From assembly GCA_019096065.1 (NCBI GenBank), contig JAGUCH010000003.1:3782001-3846000 (forward strand): DNA of 64,000 nucleotides, written 5' to 3'. Of this stretch, positions 60,505 to 64,000 are shown piece by piece; the stretch's first letter is position 1, and every line of letters begins with the position of its first letter. A program made the position numbers and the translations under genes. This DNA comes from Paracyclopina nana (taxonomy: Eukaryota; Arthropoda; Copepoda; Cyclopoida; Cyclopettidae). Below the pieces are notes generated by a model, which was not told the origin of the DNA, ran no database searches, and saw only the letters and a program-made list of their open reading frames with translations.

Positions 60505-62182
60505 ATCAGTGATATCCTTACTGTACTGCTGCTTACAGATTTGGCTCAGGAAAATAGTTGCTACATGTGCAAAAAACACATTTTTGCCAACAATTGAATG
60601 TTACTAAGTCCTTTTTGTAAATGCAATGCTTGTGTTATACTACATGTGAATGTTTGATTAATCTAGTGTAATTTTTAGCAAGGGCTTTTTCAGCGGCATC
60701 CATGACACCCGTAGTTAATCTGACATTAGATCCAAATGTGGTTGGACTCTTTTTTTAAAAAAAAGTGGTGGTAGTGGCTTTCTCAAGGGAAAGCAACAAT
60801 GAAACAGGAGCAACTGAGCTCACCTCTCTTATCTTTGCCATGTGTGGAGGCTCTCTCGTTTTCTGTTGCTGCTGCAGCTGCAGAGGCCAAACACAAAATA
60901 CAGCCATATGATGGTTTAATGTGGAGATGATGGAAACAGTTGAGTATGTTGTCTTGGCATTATTGGCTGCTGAGACTGTGGAAGCCATCTCTACACCTGA
61001 TCCATTTCAAAGAGATGTCAAAATTCAAGAGGCCAAGAGAGCAATGAGTAACTCTACCAAAGGAATTCTGATGGAAGCTGTCAAGTCAGGAAACTCAGCC
61101 ACTCCTCTGTCTATGGCTGCTGAGTCTGTCATCACCTTTGTCAGTGTTTTTGTTGGTGTGCGACGGTCACACCCTCTGAAGCCTAGGATGGTTAGCATCG
61201 GCTTCATGGTCGCGGTACCGTTCGCAGCCTCCGGGTGCTGGCCGGATGTCTACCCGCCTTGGACCCAAAGCCGCAGCCTCGGTGCTCCAACTCCGGCGAG
61301 ATACATCACATGGCAAGCTTCAGTGCTGTAGACCTGTGATTGGGCCTCCTACCCACGTCCTCAACGGCCTCAACAGCCTCAGACGAGGATGCATAACTGC
61401 CCAGGAAACCTCTATACAAGTTATGGTCGAACAAAGTCAAACAAGGTTGTCTTATTCACTCAGCTTTTAACACCACACAAATTAATGGCAGCAAATACAA
61501 AGAAATAAGTACTGCAGTAAATATTCTTGTGGCCATCTTCTTCATGCCTCAGCACACTTTGGAGAACTTTGGTGGGACAATAGCAGGGCAGAGCTCACTC
61601 AATGGGCCATGTGCACTTGGTCCATGTCTTGTTTCTCTGAAGTCCCCCATCGAACTCCCCGAGTCTTCTCCTTCTTCTCCACTCGATGCATCGCAGCAAG
61701 TTCCATCAGCTTCCATCTGCTTCTCTCCGTTATCATGCAGCTGCAGGTCCTCTCTATGTAGCAGCTAGCAACTCATCCACACAATGGCTAGCAACTTCTC
61801 CACTCAAGGTCAGGTGAATTGCCATAGGTAAGGCTCAACGCATAGGTAGTAGCAGCAGCAGCAGCAACAATCAGAGAGTTGGAGGAGATGAAAAGGTGTT
61901 TTTTGAGAAGGGAGGTTTTGTGATTTTGAGATGGTGATGTAGCGGTGAATGGGCAACCTTCCGGACTTCTGGCGGCTCCACGGGCTCCACGGTTTCCACA
62001 GGTTCCACTGGAGGGGTCCAATCAAGTCCTATTCTGGTCGTAACGTGCACCAGAGACATGATGTACTTATTGCCCATCATTCCCGGCCCTAACTTTTTCA
62101 GCTTTTGAAATAGTTTTTAAGCTCTAAAAATATAAAAAAGGTGTCATTGATCGCTTACATCACATTAAGGTTGATACAGTTA
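60505..62182. other. Intergenic, possibly the 3' non-coding part (LTR?) of the envelope-bearing element
   Basis: Downstream, in minus-strand sense, of the envelope-like frame. The base composition between about 60750 and 62090 is less AT-rich than the surrounding intergenic DNA and includes a short CAG run (about 61851-61866). A minus-strand frame there has PPVEPVETVEPVEPP. If the envelope belongs to an LTR retroelement, its 3' LTR should be here. Only one end is in the window, so LTR borders cannot be fixed. A plus-strand 136-codon frame (60921-61331) has no recognised domain. Confidence 0.3.
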
Positions 62183-62886
62183 TTATACTAACGTCGCGCC
62201 TCCCAGGCCACTCATTCGCACAGTAAGGCGCTGATTTTGGTCAGCATCTTTCTTGCGATCTCCTCTATTGTAGCGAAGCCGTGGGCGGGACGTATTAGGT
62301 CTCACATAGCCTCCATCATCATAACATCGGCTGCATACTCGCCGCCTTTTCCAAATCAATATGCCCATACACGTGAATCCCAGTGCTGCAGACAATAGGC
62401 TCACCGTCAGGATTATTTCCCAATTATTGAATAAACCTCCAAGTTCATCTTCAGGGAATTTTGTAAAGAACTTCACCATATCACTTTCCCAAGGAGAGTC
62501 CTCGTATCCAGTACTTTGAGTTCCAAGGGAAACCTTACAATTGCTAAGGATCTGATAGGATCCTGGTTCCAATACCACCGAGTTCTTGAAGTCATTTAAA
62601 CAAGTCCTATTAATCATTGCACTTGAGACCAAATTTAAGAACCCTTTATAATTTGCACATCCCACATCAGTGAGCGTGTTAGTTTTAAGTGGCTCTAATT
62701 CACAGGCGTCAAAAGGGTCACCCAGAGCTAGCCCTAAAAGTACTTTAGCACAGTGCTGGACTCCTTCTGTCAAGTCAAAGTCCTTGTTTTCACACACGGT
62801 TAAATTATGGTCATGAACGAAGCAATCACTATAGATGGGTATTTCCCGAGACACAAACACTAGATCATTTTGCGGGTCAAATACCT
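62183..62886 (-). CDS. Envelope-glycoprotein-like protein, C-terminal half with membrane anchor (frame-shifted from the upstream part)
   Basis: The open frame starts right after a TAG at about 62887 and runs to the stop at 62183. It encodes a Cys-containing extracellular part with an NRT glycosylation site and LEPGSYQILSNCKVS, one membrane span (ILTVSLLSAALGFTCMGILI) and a basic cytoplasmic tail (KRRRVCSRC...). It overlaps the frame of the upstream half by about 27 bases in another register, so the two halves are not one continuous reading frame. The arrangement of ectodomain, single anchor and short tail fits an endogenous retroelement or viral envelope gene. Family assignment is by architecture only. 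Confidence 0.5.
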
Positions 62887-64000
62887 ATCATGCAGTAAGA
62901 ATCCGTTTTTGCTTCGTGACACAATATGATATGTGACCTCAGGGGTAGGGTCCATTTCTTTATACCCAACTATTCCCTGAGTGACAAAGTCTCCACTCTG
63001 CTCAGTGTTCGCCAAAGGTTCATAAACATTAGTAATGGTGGCCGCATTTCTGTCACTATTATGCGCCAGAGTTGGTAAGCTGAACCGTGTGCCTGCCTGC
63101 CCAAAATTTCTGGCAAATTGCACAACTGTGTCAGCATATGACAATACTTGCTGCAGATCATTTGGTAATAATCCAGACTTCAAAAATACCTTGCTAAAAC
63201 CTTTCAGTAGTCGAAAGGCCAAAGAAACTTTCGGTGGTACTCTCAGTGGAGTGGTATTTGCTATCATGCCATCGGTGAATTTTGTCGATTTACCTGATTC
63301 TGCTAGGGCCATCACGGCGTTGTAGGCCTTTTCAAGGAAGCTTTTCCTCCCAGACAATTCAGATTTGACAAAGTCCTTATGGGTGATGACAAAGTCATTT
63401 TGAACACATATTGTTGCCTTCCCATCACTGTGTGGTGCATGGGCTTTAACTGACGTCATGGTCCTCGGCCCTTGTCCCACAGTGAAATACCCCGTGATAC
63501 ACGGGTAACCTGCAATTATCTCATCATCCGGTTTTTTCTCATACCCCACTTGAGGAAATGTGGTTTTCCCATCCAAGGACATAGGTACCTCATTGACGAT
63601 CCGAAACTTTACACATAAAGTTACCTTAGTGGCAAGAGGGCTTTCCTTTGCCGTATAACGTAATAGTTCTAGAAGAACGTCCATGTCTTCATAAGTTTTA
63701 GGGGCAAATGGTACAAACCCTTGACGTTTGGAACAAGCTTTGTCGATGGTGTTAGGGGTACTCTCTTCTCCAACTGCCAACATATTCCCAATATGGACCA
63801 AGTCCTCCTTGTCCTTAACTTCTTTTACCACGGTGTCAATATTATTCAGGACGCCAATTGTTGATTGCAAAAGGCCACTGTAATCCTTCGTATCTAACAC
63901 CATAGCCTTTTTCACCATTCTAGGATGATGGACCACTCTAACTGGAACTAGGGCATGTCCGGAATGGCAAAGTGCCTCATCCAGTACGAACTGAGTATTT
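62860..64000 (-). CDS. Envelope-glycoprotein-like protein, N-terminal half (partial, runs off the right edge)
   Basis: The frame is open from the window edge to the TAG at 62860-62862, about 380 codons, with no intron signs. It has few Cys, no membrane segment, and ends a few codons after the point where the other frame takes over. With the following frame it looks like one long glycoprotein split by a one-base register change: decay, an assembly error or programmed shifting are all possible. No gag, protease, reverse transcriptase or integrase is inside the window; these would lie beyond 64000 if this is a retroelement. A cellular origin cannot be ruled out. Confidence 0.45.
   Translation of the reverse strand, partial: NTQFVLDEALCHSGHALVPVRVVHHPRMVKKAMVLDTKDYSGLLQSTIGVLNNIDTVVKEVKDKEDLVHIGNMLAVGEESTPNTIDKACSKRQGFVPFAPKTYEDMDVLLELLRYTAKESPLATKVTLCVKFRIVNEVPMSLDGKTTFPQVGYEKKPDDEIIAGYPCITGYFTVGQGPRTMTSVKAHAPHSDGKATICVQNDFVITHKDFVKSELSGRKSFLEKAYNAVMALAESGKSTKFTDGMIANTTPLRVPPKVSLAFRLLKGFSKVFLKSGLLPNDLQQVLSYADTVVQFARNFGQAGTRFSLPTLAHNSDRNAATITNVYEPLANTEQSGDFVTQGIVGYKEMDPTPEVTYHIVSRSKNGFLLHDRYLTRKMI

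Overview
The window is nuclear DNA of a small animal, most likely an arthropod (a crustacean or chelicerate would fit). Genes are split by short GT-AG introns, many of them 50-120 bp. The gene set is animal: two peptide-type GPCRs, Vav, a TRIM-NHL relative, an alpha-1,3-fucosyltransferase and a cystine-knot factor. One secreted protein carries YGAP repeats like those of resilin and cuticle proteins. Species cannot be read from the sequence. No tRNA, rRNA or CRISPR array was recognised. Exon limits were placed by eye from reading frame, splice sites and family conservation. Layout: a FMRFamide-receptor-like GPCR (minus strand, cut by the left edge, with a possible 5' exon 6 kb away); an acetylcholine-binding-protein-like secreted gene at 8.0-9.0 kb; an eight-exon Vav gene at 13.6-18.5 kb; a divergent five-exon NHL-repeat gene at 20.5-22.1 kb; two exons of a membrane protein at 23.7-24.9 kb; and a three-exon cystine-knot factor at 26.8-30.1 kb. 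From 30 to 42 kb the DNA is mostly intergenic and transposon-rich, with a candidate two-exon secreted peptide gene at 40.3 kb and some weak membrane-protein-like fragments. A silk/cuticle-like YGAP protein follows at 42.3-44.7 kb, then a dense cluster of small inverted-repeat transposons at 45.4-49.2 kb. The right part holds a GT10 fucosyltransferase (52.0-53.6 kb), a tachykinin-receptor-like GPCR (54.9-56.9 kb), a 1073-residue cysteine-rich secreted protein (57.2-60.5 kb), and an envelope-glycoprotein-like open frame that runs off the right edge. At least four families of short non-autonomous DNA transposons (MITEs) show clear target-site duplications: two families with 3-bp duplications, one hAT-like with 8 bp, and one mariner-like with TA. 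Some are nested. The most striking observation is a 154-bp MITE inside a coding exon of the tachykinin-receptor-like gene. It introduces a stop codon before transmembrane segment 7. Neighbouring genes do not form an obvious pathway; this looks like an ordinary stretch of a compact but transposon-laden chromosome.
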